64,000 bases of DNA from Flavobacteriaceae bacterium MAR_2010_72 (GTDB taxonomy: Bacteria > Bacteroidota > Bacteroidia > Flavobacteriales > Flavobacteriaceae). Numbering within the stretch: the stretch's first letter is position 1; each line of letters opens with the position of its first letter. Positions 34,867 through 44,505 of the stretch are shown one piece after another. Under the pieces are notes generated by a model. That model had not been told where the DNA came from. It saw only the letters and a program-made list of their open reading frames with translations, and did no database searches. A program made the position numbers and the translations under genes. The stretch is from contig QXCW01000002.1 of NCBI GenBank assembly GCA_003550275.1, positions 558,001 through 622,000 of the forward strand. Reading direction: 5' to 3'.

Positions 34867-36900
34867 TTACTTTAAAATATAGGCGCCCTTTTCACTGGTT
34901 TGGTGAAAAGGGCGTTTTAGTTTTAAGCAGGTAGTTTTCCAATGCTCAACGTACGATCTATAGTTGCTACCATCAGCAACTATCATTTGCGGTTGAATGG
35001 AATCTATCAGTCGGTCTAAATTTATTTTAGGTGAATTCCGTAAGATTACAACATTAGGTTTAAAGGTTTTTACATTGTATATTCCAGAACTGTCAACAAT
35101 CAAAATGGTTTTGTTTTTAAAATGGTGAACTGATTTGATTGGGCTATTGTTTAATGTTTTTATTGAATTCCCAACAGAATAATTTTTAATGAGGGCATCA
35201 TCAATCGTTAAACTATCATTTGAAGTGAATAAAGTCAAATTGTTTCCCGTTTTCTCTCCAATGACGGTTTGTCTACTTTTATGGAAAACCACAAATTCGC
35301 TTTTTGAGGATTCATATTTAGTAAATATAAATACACCTTGAAGTGCTAAAATCCCAATAAAACTCAAACGCAGGGATTGATATGATTTCGTCTTGTAAAA
35401 TTGTACTAAAGCAATTATAAACAGATATACGGCTAACAGCTGAAGCAAGCTGAAACTAACATTTTTAAATAAAAATTGCTCTTGCCTGGCTACCCAATCA
35501 ACCAAACCATTCATTGTGCTGATCATTGTGCCATAAAGATGTGCAATAAACTCTGGAAGCCTATTGATCAAAGCCAAAAGGATTACAAGGATTCCAAGCC
35601 CTAAAATGAGTCCTAAAAAAGGAATAATGGCCAAATTTGAAATAAAAAACAAACCTGGAAACTGATGAAAGTAAAACAGGCTAATAGGGGCAACTCCAAT
35701 TTGCGCAGCTAAGGTTACCGTGAAAATTTGCCAAAAATAATCCAAGACTTTAAATTTTGGTTTCCATAGTTTATAAACTAAAGGTTGTAGCGATACGATG
35801 GCCAAAACAGCGATATAACTCAATTGAAACCCAACATCAAATAAAAACAAAGGTTTAAAGAGTAGAATGATAAGCACTGAAATCGTTAAGGTATTATAGA
35901 TATTTGTTGGTCGCCGCCAATGCATTCCAATGGCCACAATGCTAAACATTGCCACGGCGCGAGTTACAGATGCCGATAAACCAGCAATAATGGCAAAGCT
36001 CCAAAGTAGAATTAGGATGAGTACAACTTTAATAAACTTCCCATGTTTAAGGTATTCAAGCGGACGTAATACCCGCGTTAGTAGTAACAAAATGATTCCA
36101 ATATGTAAACCAGAAACGGCTAAAATATGAACCGCTCCGGCGTTAATGTAATTGTTGTATAGTTCCTCACTTATGTCTTTTCGCTGGCCAAGAAGTAAAG
36201 CATTAATGACTGATAATTCTTCAGAAGTAAAATCATAGGTCTTAAGTTTAGAATTTATGGTTTCCCTTAAGTTATAAGCGTAGCCAAACAAAGTATGGGG
36301 CTCTGAAGCCAAAAGTTTAAGGCGAGTGTTATCACTAAAAATTTGATGGAAAACATATTGTTTTTTCAAATAGGCTTTATAGTTAAATTGATTCGGATTT
36401 AGTGGTAATGCAATATCCTGAAACGATGATTTTGTAATAAAAATAGCATCTACTTTAAGCTTTGTTGAGCTTGAGTCTTTGTTGACATTTAACAAAGATT
36501 TCCCGACTACTGATGTTTTATCAATAGCAAGAACATCTACGAGGTATTTATCATGAAACGGACTTGGTTTTAGTTGTTCTCTAATTCTGAAAGTGATAAG
36601 CTTTGGGATATCATTTTGCTTTGTGACCTGATGCGAATAATGGTTTTTAAAATTGGTTTGCTGATGAAAATTAAAAACCAAAACTCCAAGACTTATAGTT
36701 GTTAGGAAAGCAATTACACCAAACCAAATACGTTTTTTAAATTGATACTTTGAAATTATAAACGATAGAATTAAAAGGGATATTAATCCTGATGCTGAAA
36801 GTATTGAATGGTCTAATGAAATAGGTAGAAGAAATGCAATGACAATTCCCACACAAAAGCACAGTGTGAGTTTGATGATGGTGAAGTTAAGTAACTTCAT
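34867..36900 (-). CDS. comEC: ComEC/Rec2-type DNA uptake channel
   Basis: This 677-residue polytopic membrane protein has a DUF4131-like N-terminal part with two or three helices, an OB-like region, and the competence core NNYINAGAVHILAVSGLHIGIILLLL followed by many helices to about residue 520. In known systems ComEC passes single-stranded DNA through the inner membrane. The C-terminal 140 residues (FVVFHKSRQTVIGEKTG and onward) resemble a metallo-beta-lactamase scaffold but lack the HxHxDH metal motif. The gene heads away from nlpC/lpxB on the same strand, with 24 bp between. Confidence 0.88.
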   Translation of the reverse strand: MKLLNFTIIKLTLCFCVGIVIAFLLPISLDHSILSASGLISLLILSFIISKYQFKKRIWFGVIAFLTTISLGVLVFNFHQQTNFKNHYSHQVTKQNDIPKLITFRIREQLKPSPFHDKYLVDVLAIDKTSVVGKSLLNVNKDSSSTKLKVDAIFITKSSFQDIALPLNPNQFNYKAYLKKQYVFHQIFSDNTRLKLLASEPHTLFGYAYNLRETINSKLKTYDFTSEELSVINALLLGQRKDISEELYNNYINAGAVHILAVSGLHIGIILLLLTRVLRPLEYLKHGKFIKVVLILILLWSFAIIAGLSASVTRAVAMFSIVAIGMHWRRPTNIYNTLTISVLIILLFKPLFLFDVGFQLSYIAVLAIVSLQPLVYKLWKPKFKVLDYFWQIFTVTLAAQIGVAPISLFYFHQFPGLFFISNLAIIPFLGLILGLGILVILLALINRLPEFIAHLYGTMISTMNGLVDWVARQEQFLFKNVSFSLLQLLAVYLFIIALVQFYKTKSYQSLRLSFIGILALQGVFIFTKYESSKSEFVVFHKSRQTVIGEKTGNNLTLFTSNDSLTIDDALIKNYSVGNSIKTLNNSPIKSVHHFKNKTILIVDSSGIYNVKTFKPNVVILRNSPKINLDRLIDSIQPQMIVADGSNYRSYVEHWKTTCLKLKRPFHQTSEKGAYILK
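34885..34919 (+). terminator. Terminator for the thioredoxin gene lying inside the comEC 3' coding end
   Basis: A 12-bp perfect stem (34885-34896 and 34904-34915, core CGCCCTTTTCAC) with a 7-nt loop is followed by TTTT on the plus strand. It begins 23 bp after the thioredoxin stop and falls within codons 662-671 of the convergent comEC gene. Confidence 0.75.
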
Positions 36901-36924
36901 GGCTTAAAGTTATTACATACGCTC

Positions 36925-37503
36925 TCATAATACGCGCCGCGCCTGAATAAAGGCAAAGTACCAATAACGCTCTGCCAAACTAGATATGGTTACTCCCAAT
37001 CGCGTTGTAGCATGGATAAACTCCACATAACCTGGTCGGGATTCGGTTACTAAACCAACATGGCTAACTTCCCTACTGTTACGTCGGGTCGCAAAAAATA
37101 ATAAATCCCCTTTTTGCACTTCTTTTATATCTACCCATTCACCCTGAATTGCCATGCCCTTTGAGGTTCTTGGTAACTCAATATTCTCATTATGAAAAGC
37201 TGTAGAAACAAGTCCGGAACAATCCATGCCTTGTTTTGTAGTACCTCCAAATTTATACTTCACACCATCAAATTGCTTTGCATAATCAATGATCAAATCC
37301 GCTTTTGAATAGTTGGCATCATGGGTTTTAACCAATTCGATAGTGCTGTCCTCCTCTGTTTTATGTTCAATCTCAAATTCAATTTCTTTGGAGTCATTTG
37401 CATAAACTTCAACAGATTTTGATTTTTTTGTAATAATTCCTTTTGAAGAATTACAACTAACTAACAGGCAGGTTAAACATAGAGCTATGATAGTGCTTTT
37501 CAT
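36925..37503 (-). CDS. NlpC/P60 family cell-wall hydrolase, lipoprotein
   Basis: This 192-residue lipoprotein (LVSC, Cys17) has a short charged linker and an NlpC/P60 domain. The catalytic Cys is in GMDCSGLV (Cys95), the His in VSHVGLV (about 147), and a third polar residue lies in FIHATTRLGV. Such enzymes cut peptide stems of peptidoglycan. It lies 8 bp after lpxB and 24 bp before comEC, so it may be co-expressed with envelope genes and could open the wall locally; that link is inference. Confidence 0.9.
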   Translation of the reverse strand: MKSTIIALCLTCLLVSCNSSKGIITKKSKSVEVYANDSKEIEFEIEHKTEEDSTIELVKTHDANYSKADLIIDYAKQFDGVKYKFGGTTKQGMDCSGLVSTAFHNENIELPRTSKGMAIQGEWVDIKEVQKGDLLFFATRRNSREVSHVGLVTESRPGYVEFIHATTRLGVTISSLAERYWYFAFIQARRVL

Positions 37504-37511
37504 ATATTAAA

Positions 37512-38630
37512 TTAAGTCTTTAAGGATTTGAAAATGAGTTTTGCCGTTTTCTCACTGGCGCCTTTACCGCCAAGCTTTTTCTCTAATTCGTAATAGTTTA
37601 AAAAGAATTTTGTGCGTTCATAATCATCCAAGATTAATTGAAGTTCTTGTTTTAATCTCTGCGGATTGAATTCGCTTTGAATAAGTTCTGAAACCACTTC
37701 TTTATCCATGATAAGGTTGACCAACGAAATGAACTTAATATGCTTTACCAACCGTTTGCCAATTTGATAAGATAACCAGCTGCCTTTGTAGCAAACCACC
37801 TCGGGTACTTTGAATAAGGCCGTCTCCAAAGTAGCGGTACCAGAAGTTACCAAAGCAGCATAGGATACGCTCAATAAATCATGGGTTTTGTTGCTTATAA
37901 AGGCCACATTTTTAATCTTTATAAAAGGTTCGTAAAAACTTCTATCCTCGCTTGGTGCACCGGCAATTACAAACTGGTATTTCGGGAATTCCTTAACCAC
38001 TTCTAACATAATAGAAAGCATTTTTTTTATTTCCTGTTTTCTGCTTCCTGGTAAAAGCGCAATTATGGGTTTGTCACTTAATTCATGTTCTGCTCTAAAC
38101 TCAAATTCATTGACTTGCGTGCGGTTAGCAATGGCATCAATGAGCGGATGTCCTACAAAATCTACCGGATAATTGTGCTTTTCCTCATAAAATTGTTTTT
38201 CAAAAGGCAAAATCACGTACATCTTGTCAACATCCCGCTTTATAGCTTTAATGCGACTTTCTTTCCAAGCCCAAATTTGAGGGGAAATATAGTAATGCGT
38301 TTTAAAACCTTTTTGTTTAGCCCATTTGGCTATTCGTAGGTTAAATCCGGGATAGTCGATAAATATGATGGCGTCAGGATGGTAATTTGCAATATCATTT
38401 TTGCAATAGGAAAGGTTTTTAACGATGGTGCCAATATTCACAATTACCTCTAAAAACCCCATAAAAGCTAGATCGCGATAGTGTTTTACAAGTGTATCGC
38501 TGACTTCTTCCATGAGGTCACCACCCCAAAACCTAAACTCAGCATGTACATCTTGTAACAGCAATGCTTTCATTAAGTTGGAACCATGTAGGTCTCCCGA
38601 AGCTTCTCCAGCAATTATGTAATATTTCAT
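37512..38630 (-). CDS. lpxB: Lipid-A-disaccharide synthase
   Basis: This 372-residue GT19 glycosyltransferase joins UDP-2,3-diacylglucosamine and lipid X to form the lipid A disaccharide. The start MKYYIIAGEASGDLHG is the LpxB signature. Further motifs are FIDYPGFNLRIAKWAK, YYISPQIWAWKESR, LLPGSRKQEI and TSGTATLETAL. It is peripheral on the inner membrane. Its neighbours surE, a small membrane protein and nlpC share the strand with gaps of 8-12 bp. Confidence 0.96.
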   Translation of the reverse strand: MKYYIIAGEASGDLHGSNLMKALLLQDVHAEFRFWGGDLMEEVSDTLVKHYRDLAFMGFLEVIVNIGTIVKNLSYCKNDIANYHPDAIIFIDYPGFNLRIAKWAKQKGFKTHYYISPQIWAWKESRIKAIKRDVDKMYVILPFEKQFYEEKHNYPVDFVGHPLIDAIANRTQVNEFEFRAEHELSDKPIIALLPGSRKQEIKKMLSIMLEVVKEFPKYQFVIAGAPSEDRSFYEPFIKIKNVAFISNKTHDLLSVSYAALVTSGTATLETALFKVPEVVCYKGSWLSYQIGKRLVKHIKFISLVNLIMDKEVVSELIQSEFNPQRLKQELQLILDDYERTKFFLNYYELEKKLGGKGASEKTAKLIFKSLKT

Positions 38631-38642
38631 TTGCTAAAAGAC

Positions 38643-38927
38643 TTAAGAAATATTGATAAAAAATGTTGAAATGGCTACTAGGACTGTAGCTAGTAAAACA
38701 CCTCTCGCTCTGTAATCTTGTTTCTTTTTAATAAAAACGAAGAAGACGATTAAGTTTAAAACCGCTCCAATACTAACCAACTTTGTAAAAAAGCCTTCGG
38801 CTATGGCTTGTTTAATAACGACATCTATAGCTGCGCCTTCGGTAAAAATAAGTATGGCTAATATCAGACCAATAAAATTGGCCAAAAGCCCTATTAAAAA
38901 ACCAATTAAAATTTCGTTTTTAATCAT
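38643..38927 (-). CDS. Small membrane protein between surE and lpxB
   Basis: This 94-residue protein has three predicted helices (about 8-28, 48-68 and 76-92) and a basic loop (IKKKQDYRARG). Its start overlaps the surE end by 8 bp, and it ends 12 bp before lpxB, so it is part of that operon. No family function is recognised. The position next to lpxB might hint at a lipid A role, but nothing in the sequence shows it. Confidence 0.75.
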   Translation of the reverse strand: MIKNEILIGFLIGLLANFIGLILAILIFTEGAAIDVVIKQAIAEGFFTKLVSIGAVLNLIVFFVFIKKKQDYRARGVLLATVLVAISTFFINIS

Positions 38928-39696
38928 GAAAATCCCAAGTATTTAAATTTTGGATACAATGATGTGCTGTTAAATCAAATTGCACGGGCACAACAGAAAC
39001 ATAACCATGCTCCAATGCCCATTCATCCGTATCTTCTCCCTTGTCTAAATTTACAAATTTACCAGTTAACCAAAAATAGTCTCTGCCTTGAGGGTTTTTT
39101 CGTTTGTCGAATTCTTCTTCCCAATTGGCCCTAGCCTGCCTACAAACTTTTATGCCTTTGATATCTTTTTTTTGGAGATTGGGTAGGTTCACATTTAAAA
39201 CAACTCCACTTGGTAAGCCTTCTTTCAAAACATTCTCGGCTATGGTTTTTACATAAGCTTTTGTAGCGCTAAAATCCGCATTCCAGTTGTAATCAAGAAG
39301 TGAAAACCCAATAGCTGGGATGCCTTCAATACCTGCTTCTATTGCCGCACTCATTGTTCCCGAATAGATAACATTTATGGATGAATTTGAGCCGTGATTA
39401 ATGCCAGAAACGCATAAGTCTGGACGCCTTCCCAGAATTTGCTTTACTGCTAACTTTACGCAATCGGCTGGTGTGCCTGAACAACTATATTCAACCTGTG
39501 GGCCGTCGTCAAGCTTAACTTTTTCAACAAAAAGAGTTGAGTTTATCGTTATGGCATGGCCCATACCACTCTGAGGGCTGTCAGGCGCCACGACGACTAC
39601 GTCGCCTATACTGTTCATGACTTCAACCAAAGTTCTAATCCCTGGAGCCGTGATGCCATCATCATTAATTACCAAAATTAGAGGCTTTTTAGACAT
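38920..39696 (-). CDS. surE: 5'/3'-nucleotidase SurE
   Basis: This 258-residue phosphatase removes phosphate from nucleoside monophosphates. Metal ligands are in LVINDDGITAPGI (Asp12, Asp13), DSPQSGMGHAIT, SGTPADCVKLA and SGINHGSNSS, all in family order. It is the first gene of a minus-strand operon with the small membrane protein, lpxB, nlpC and perhaps comEC. The 136-bp gap to the divergent protease gene holds no clear promoter that I could identify. Confidence 0.96.
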   Translation of the reverse strand: MSKKPLILVINDDGITAPGIRTLVEVMNSIGDVVVVAPDSPQSGMGHAITINSTLFVEKVKLDDGPQVEYSCSGTPADCVKLAVKQILGRRPDLCVSGINHGSNSSINVIYSGTMSAAIEAGIEGIPAIGFSLLDYNWNADFSATKAYVKTIAENVLKEGLPSGVVLNVNLPNLQKKDIKGIKVCRQARANWEEEFDKRKNPQGRDYFWLTGKFVNLDKGEDTDEWALEHGYVSVVPVQFDLTAHHCIQNLNTWDFHD

Positions 39697-39844
39697 ATTT
39701 AGATATAAATTTTCAGGTTACTAAAATACGTAAAATCGTCAATAAACGTTGATATTATTAGGTTTAACAAAAAATTAGTAGCGCTTGGCTTTAATGGCAT
39801 GATTTTTTCTTTTACTTTAGTGAAAAAATAATATGAGAGATATT

Positions 39845-41974
39845 ATGAAAAGGAATATAAAACTTTTATTGCTAGTATTATTGCTGGCATTTGCGTCTTG
39901 TAGTTTTACAAGTAAGACTTTCAATGATCCTAGCAAGGACAAATTACTCATTCAATTAATAAGCTACGTTTTAGAACAAGGGCACTACAGTCCTAAAGAT
40001 ATAAACGACTCATTTTCCCAGCAAGTATTTAACGATTATCTAGAACAGTTAGATCCGTTTAAGCGTTATTTTTATGCTTCTGATATTAAGGAATTTGAAT
40101 CTCATAAAAATGAGTTAGATGATCAAATTAAAGCCTATGACATTTCATTTTTTAATTTGACATATGATAGGTTAACTCAACGAATCAAAGAATCTGAAGA
40201 CATTTATAAAGAAATCCTACAACAGCCTTTTGATTTTAATGGGAGTGAAGAGTTTTCAACAGATTACGAGAATTTACCTTATGTAAAATCTAAAAAGGAA
40301 ATGAAAGAGCGCTGGAGACAACAATTAAAGTTTTCAACCATCGCAAACTTCGATGATTTAGTGGTGCAGGAAGAAAGTGACACAAATACAAATGAGGCAA
40401 AGAGAAGTAGAGTTGAACTTGAAGCTGAAGCTCGCAATCAGACCTTGAGTTCATTAAATGAGCTTTATAGTTTTATTGATGAACGCGAGCGTAAAGATTG
40501 GTTTGCAGTGTATGTGAATGCCATTGTTGAAGAGTTTGATCCGCATACCTTTTATTTCGCGCCCGAAGATAAAGATCGTTTTGATGTAGCCATGTCAGGA
40601 AACTTTGAGGGTATCGGAGCACGACTTCAAAAAAAGATGGATGCTATTATAGTAAACGAAATTATCAGTGGTGGTCCAGCTTGGAGACAAAATGAACTAG
40701 AAGTAGGAGACCAAATTCTTAAAGTAAAACAGCAAGACGAGAAAAATGCAGTGAATATTGTTGGAATGCGTTTAGATGACGCTATTAAATTTATAAAAGG
40801 TCCGAAAGGGACAAAAGTGACATTAACGCTTAAAAAAGTGGATGGAACTATTGAAGATATTACCATTACCAGAGATATTGTGGAGATTGAGGAAACCTAT
40901 GCAAAATCGTCTACAGTTGAGAAAGATGGAAAAACGTTTGGTGTTATCAATCTACCAAAATTCTATGTTGATTTTGAAGACTATAAAAAGCGCAACGCTG
41001 CTTCCGATATCAAGTTGGAGATTGAGCGTTTAAAGGAGGAAGGTATTGAAGGTCTGGTTTTAGATTTAAGAAACAATGGAGGAGGTTCGCTTCAAACGGT
41101 TGTTGATATGGGTGGTTTATTTATAAAAAATGGCCCAATTGTTCAGGTGAAAACTGCGGGAGAGCCAAAAGAGGTGCTTAATGATGATGACCGTTCTATT
41201 GTTTGGGATGGCCCATTGGTAATTTTAGTTAATGAGCTATCAGCTTCGGCATCCGAAATTCTGGCAGCAGCAATGCAAGACTACAAAAGAGCAATTGTTA
41301 TTGGAAGCAAACAAACCTATGGAAAAGGGACTGTGCAAAATGTATTAGATCTCAACAGAATGGTTAGAAACAACTCTAATGGAGACATGGGAGCATTGAA
41401 ATTTACTACCCAAAAATTCTACCGTATAAATGGAGGATCAACCCAATTAGAAGGCGTTAAAAGTGATGTTGTTGTTCCAGATCGCTATAGTTATATTGAT
41501 ATAGGAGAGAAGGATCAAGAAAATCCACTGGCTTGGGATAAGATAGATCCTGTAAGCTATAATTTATGGGAGAATTACTTTGATTATGATTCAACCATCG
41601 AAAAAAGTAAAGAACGTATGGCTAATAACGAACAGCTAAAACTTATCGATGAAAACGCAAAATGGGTAAGGAAAATTAGAGATAGAGAAAGCTACTCATT
41701 GAACTATGATGAGTATAAAGCTTTATTGAAACAAAATGAAGAGGAAGCTAAACGTTTTGAAAAACTTGCCGATTATAAAACGAATTTAACTTTTAAATCA
41801 TTGCCTTATGAGTTGCAAATCATGGAGAAAGATTCGGTTTTAAAAGAAAAACGTCAGCGTTGGCACCAAAGTTTAAGCCAAGATGTCTATATAGAAGAAG
41901 CTCTTAATGTTTTAAACGATTTAAGAATGACCTATGGCATTAAATCCAAAGTGGCCACAACAGTTAAAGAATAA
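39845..41974 (+). CDS. prc: Carboxy-terminal processing (tail-specific) protease, lipoprotein
   Basis: This roughly 709-residue S41 protease has a long N-terminal helical domain, a PDZ domain (about 235-335, GIGARLQ and DQILKV), the catalytic domain with Ser in LVNELSASASEILAAAMQDY and Lys in GSKQTYGKGTVQ, and a C-terminal DUF3340-like helical part. It trims or degrades periplasmic proteins. The signal ends in AFASCS, so it is likely lipid-anchored. Two ATGs 12 bp apart are possible (39833 and 39845); I prefer the second, which puts MKRN before the signal. Confidence 0.92.
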   Translation: MKRNIKLLLLVLLLAFASCSFTSKTFNDPSKDKLLIQLISYVLEQGHYSPKDINDSFSQQVFNDYLEQLDPFKRYFYASDIKEFESHKNELDDQIKAYDISFFNLTYDRLTQRIKESEDIYKEILQQPFDFNGSEEFSTDYENLPYVKSKKEMKERWRQQLKFSTIANFDDLVVQEESDTNTNEAKRSRVELEAEARNQTLSSLNELYSFIDERERKDWFAVYVNAIVEEFDPHTFYFAPEDKDRFDVAMSGNFEGIGARLQKKMDAIIVNEIISGGPAWRQNELEVGDQILKVKQQDEKNAVNIVGMRLDDAIKFIKGPKGTKVTLTLKKVDGTIEDITITRDIVEIEETYAKSSTVEKDGKTFGVINLPKFYVDFEDYKKRNAASDIKLEIERLKEEGIEGLVLDLRNNGGGSLQTVVDMGGLFIKNGPIVQVKTAGEPKEVLNDDDRSIVWDGPLVILVNELSASASEILAAAMQDYKRAIVIGSKQTYGKGTVQNVLDLNRMVRNNSNGDMGALKFTTQKFYRINGGSTQLEGVKSDVVVPDRYSYIDIGEKDQENPLAWDKIDPVSYNLWENYFDYDSTIEKSKERMANNEQLKLIDENAKWVRKIRDRESYSLNYDEYKALLKQNEEEAKRFEKLADYKTNLTFKSLPYELQIMEKDSVLKEKRQRWHQSLSQDVYIEEALNVLNDLRMTYGIKSKVATTVKE

Positions 41975-41980
41975 GGATTA

Positions 41981-43078
41981 ATGGGTAATACCAATAATTC
42001 ATTATCACAATTAGCGCTTCAAAAGTTTAAAAAAAACTTTTGGGGCGTTTTTAGTTTATGTGTTATTGTTACCATTGGGTTGATTTCTGTATTTGCTTAC
42101 GTGCTTGCACCTGATCATTCCCAAAATGCCAATCAAATGCATCTTTCAATTCACTCAAAAAAGCCTGGCTTTAAGGTTAAGATGTTAACAATACCTTTAA
42201 ATATCGATTCAAAAGAATCGGTGGTTTCGAAATTATTTTTTGGAGAACGAACTCAAGTTAGTGAAATACCAATTACAGCTTATTTCATCAAAGATGATAA
42301 TCTGGTTTACACAGAATACGCCGCCGAGGGACTTGAGGGTTTAACAAAGGAAATTCCTTTAGAAGCTTTTCCAAATCAAGAGGTTGAAAATTATATCAAG
42401 GAGCGAACATTTATTTTTGGAACAGATAAGTATGGCCGGGATTATTTAAGTCGAATTATTATTGGGTCTAGGATTTCTTTTTTCATAGGGTTCATCGCTG
42501 TTTTTATTTCATTGGTAATTGGAATTACTATGGGAAGTCTTTCAGGGTATTATGGAGGTAAAGTAGACGCAGCAGTAATGTGGCTTATAAATGTAACCTG
42601 GTCTATCCCCACATTGCTTTTGGTAATTGCTATTACTTTGGCTCTAGGAAAAGGCTTTTGGCAAGTATTTATAGCCGTTGGTTTGACTATGTGGGTTGAA
42701 GTGGCTAGGGTGGTTAGAGGTCAAATAATTAGTGCCAAAGAAATGCAGTATGTTACAGCAGCGCGAGCTTTAGGATTTACTGATTTTAGAATTATTACAC
42801 GTCACATTTTGCCTAATATCATGGCACCGATCATTGTGATTTCGGCCGCAAATTTTGCCGCGGCCATACTAATTGAAAGTGGATTAAGTTTCTTGGGTAT
42901 TGGTGCACAACCACCAATGGCAAGTTGGGGAGCAATGATAAAGGATCATTACAGTTATATTATACTCGGAAAGCCTTATTTGGCTTTAATTCCCGGGTTA
43001 TGTATAATGATTTTGGTGATGTCTTTTATGCTTATCGGAAATGCTTTACGTGACGCCTTAGATGTAAAAACGTCTTAA
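41981..43078 (+). CDS. Orphan DppC/OppC-type ABC transporter permease
   Basis: This 365-residue permease has the OppC-N first helix (about 18-40). A long periplasmic insertion (about 42-125) comes before FIFGTDKYGRDYLSRI, followed by the five-helix permease core with the EAA-type loop QYVTAARALGFTDFRIITRHILPN. It belongs to peptide/nickel importers, but no partner permease, ATPase or binding protein gene is adjacent. The stretch before GTDKYGRD is about 80 residues longer than in common DppC. It begins 6 bp after prc and overlaps engB by 4 bp at the 3' ends. Confidence 0.88.
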   Translation: MGNTNNSLSQLALQKFKKNFWGVFSLCVIVTIGLISVFAYVLAPDHSQNANQMHLSIHSKKPGFKVKMLTIPLNIDSKESVVSKLFFGERTQVSEIPITAYFIKDDNLVYTEYAAEGLEGLTKEIPLEAFPNQEVENYIKERTFIFGTDKYGRDYLSRIIIGSRISFFIGFIAVFISLVIGITMGSLSGYYGGKVDAAVMWLINVTWSIPTLLLVIAITLALGKGFWQVFIAVGLTMWVEVARVVRGQIISAKEMQYVTAARALGFTDFRIITRHILPNIMAPIIVISAANFAAAILIESGLSFLGIGAQPPMASWGAMIKDHYSYIILGKPYLALIPGLCIMILVMSFMLIGNALRDALDVKTS

Positions 43079-43686
43079 GATCGCAACGCATTAATTTCAG
43101 AGTTGGTCGCATCTATAAAGTTTAAAACATCATCTCTTCCAATAGCTTTTGAAGAGGATGTTACAAAATATTGAGGTATTTCTTCCCATGTCTTTAAGAG
43201 CTCTTTGGTGTATTCTTCAACATGTCTTTCAATAGCTTTTGGTTTAAGTTTATCGGCTTTAGTGAAAATTATTGAAAACGGAATTTGGCTTACACCTAAA
43301 TATTCCATGAATTCTAAATCAATGTTTTGAGGTTCGTGTCTAATATCGACCAAAACAAACGCGGAGATTAATTGTTGTCTTTTTTCAAAATAGTCAGTGA
43401 TAAATTTTTGGAATTTCTTTTTAGTAGTTTTTGAAACTTTTGCATAACCATAGCCTGGTAAATCAACCAAAAACCAATTCTTATTAATTAAAAAATGATT
43501 GATAAGTTGTGTTTTTCCTGGTCTTCCAGAGGTTTTTGCTAAATTTTTGTGATTAGTCAGCATGTTAATTAAGGAAGATTTACCAACATTACTTCGGCCA
43601 ATGAATGCATACTCGGGCAACAAATCTTTTGGGCATTTGCCCACTTCAGAATTGCTCATTACAAATTCGGCCGATTTAATTAACAT
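43075..43686 (-). CDS. engB: Ribosome biogenesis GTPase YsxC/EngB
   Basis: This 203-residue GTPase of the YihA/YsxC group assists 50S subunit assembly. Motifs: G1 GRSNVGKSS (about 31-39), G3 DLPGYG, G4 FTKADK and G5 TSSSK. The length is normal for the family. It follows an alpha/beta hydrolase gene by 27 bp on the minus strand. Its last 4 bp overlap the end of the convergent permease gene, leaving no room for a terminator between them. Confidence 0.96.
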   Translation of the reverse strand: MLIKSAEFVMSNSEVGKCPKDLLPEYAFIGRSNVGKSSLINMLTNHKNLAKTSGRPGKTQLINHFLINKNWFLVDLPGYGYAKVSKTTKKKFQKFITDYFEKRQQLISAFVLVDIRHEPQNIDLEFMEYLGVSQIPFSIIFTKADKLKPKAIERHVEEYTKELLKTWEEIPQYFVTSSSKAIGRDDVLNFIDATNSEINALRS

Positions 43687-43713
43687 GATGTTGCTATTAG
43701 TGTGATTTTAGCT

Positions 43714-44478
43714 TTAAAATTTTCTATCGGTAAGCCATTTGTGAAGAATAGTATTGAATTCTTCAGGATGTTCCATCATAGCGGCGTGGCCACATTTATC
43801 AATCCAAAATAATTCAGAATCTGGCAGAAGTTCATTAAATTCTTCGGCCACTTCAGGTGGGGTTACCGTATCATTTTTTCCCCAAATAATACATGTTGGG
43901 GTTTGCATTTTTGGAAGATCCTTGGCCATATTATGACGTATGGCACTTTTAGCAATAGCAAGTGTTTTTATGAGCTTATTTCTATCATTTACAGTTTCAT
44001 AAACCTCGTCAACAATCTCTTTGGTTGCAATAGCTGGATCGTAAAAAACATCCTGTGCTTTTTTCTTAATCACTTCATAGTCACTGCGTTTGGTGTATCC
44101 GCCACCCATAGCACTTTCATAAAGCCCAGAACTACCTGTAATCACAAGTGCCTTGATTTTTTCAGGATACAATTTAGTATGATATAAACCAATATGGCCG
44201 CCTAAAGAATTTCCTAAAAGAATGACATCATTGAAATCTTTAAACTCAATAAAATCGTGTAAATATTTAGCAAAACTTTTAACATTGGTTTTGAGTAAAG
44301 ACATAGTATAAATAGGGAGTTCAGGAATTATTACTTTATAACCTTTTGCTCCAAAAAAATGAGTAACGGCATCAAAATTACTTAATCCGCCCATTAATCC
44401 GTGTAAAATGATTAAAGGTTTTCCTTCTCCAATTTCAATGTAACTGTAGTTTTTTTCTTTTTTTAAAAGATGTTTCAT
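43714..44478 (-). CDS. Cytoplasmic alpha/beta hydrolase
   Basis: This 254-residue alpha/beta hydrolase has LIILHGLMGGLSNFD, the nucleophile elbow GNSLGGH, Asp in WGKNDTVTPPEVAEEF and a final His in DKCGHAAMMEHPEEF. I place the start at the ATG 44476-44478, because a perfect -7 element lies just upstream (44506-44513) and would fall inside a longer reading that begins at 44550. No signal peptide is visible. The substrate is unknown. It sits between engB and the divergent dcw cluster, as in many flavobacterial genomes. Confidence 0.85.
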   Translation of the reverse strand: MKHLLKKEKNYSYIEIGEGKPLIILHGLMGGLSNFDAVTHFFGAKGYKVIIPELPIYTMSLLKTNVKSFAKYLHDFIEFKDFNDVILLGNSLGGHIGLYHTKLYPEKIKALVITGSSGLYESAMGGGYTKRSDYEVIKKKAQDVFYDPAIATKEIVDEVYETVNDRNKLIKTLAIAKSAIRHNMAKDLPKMQTPTCIIWGKNDTVTPPEVAEEFNELLPDSELFWIDKCGHAAMMEHPEEFNTILHKWLTDRKF

Positions 44479-44505
44479 GTAGTGTTCAGCGATAGTCGTT
44501 AAAAA

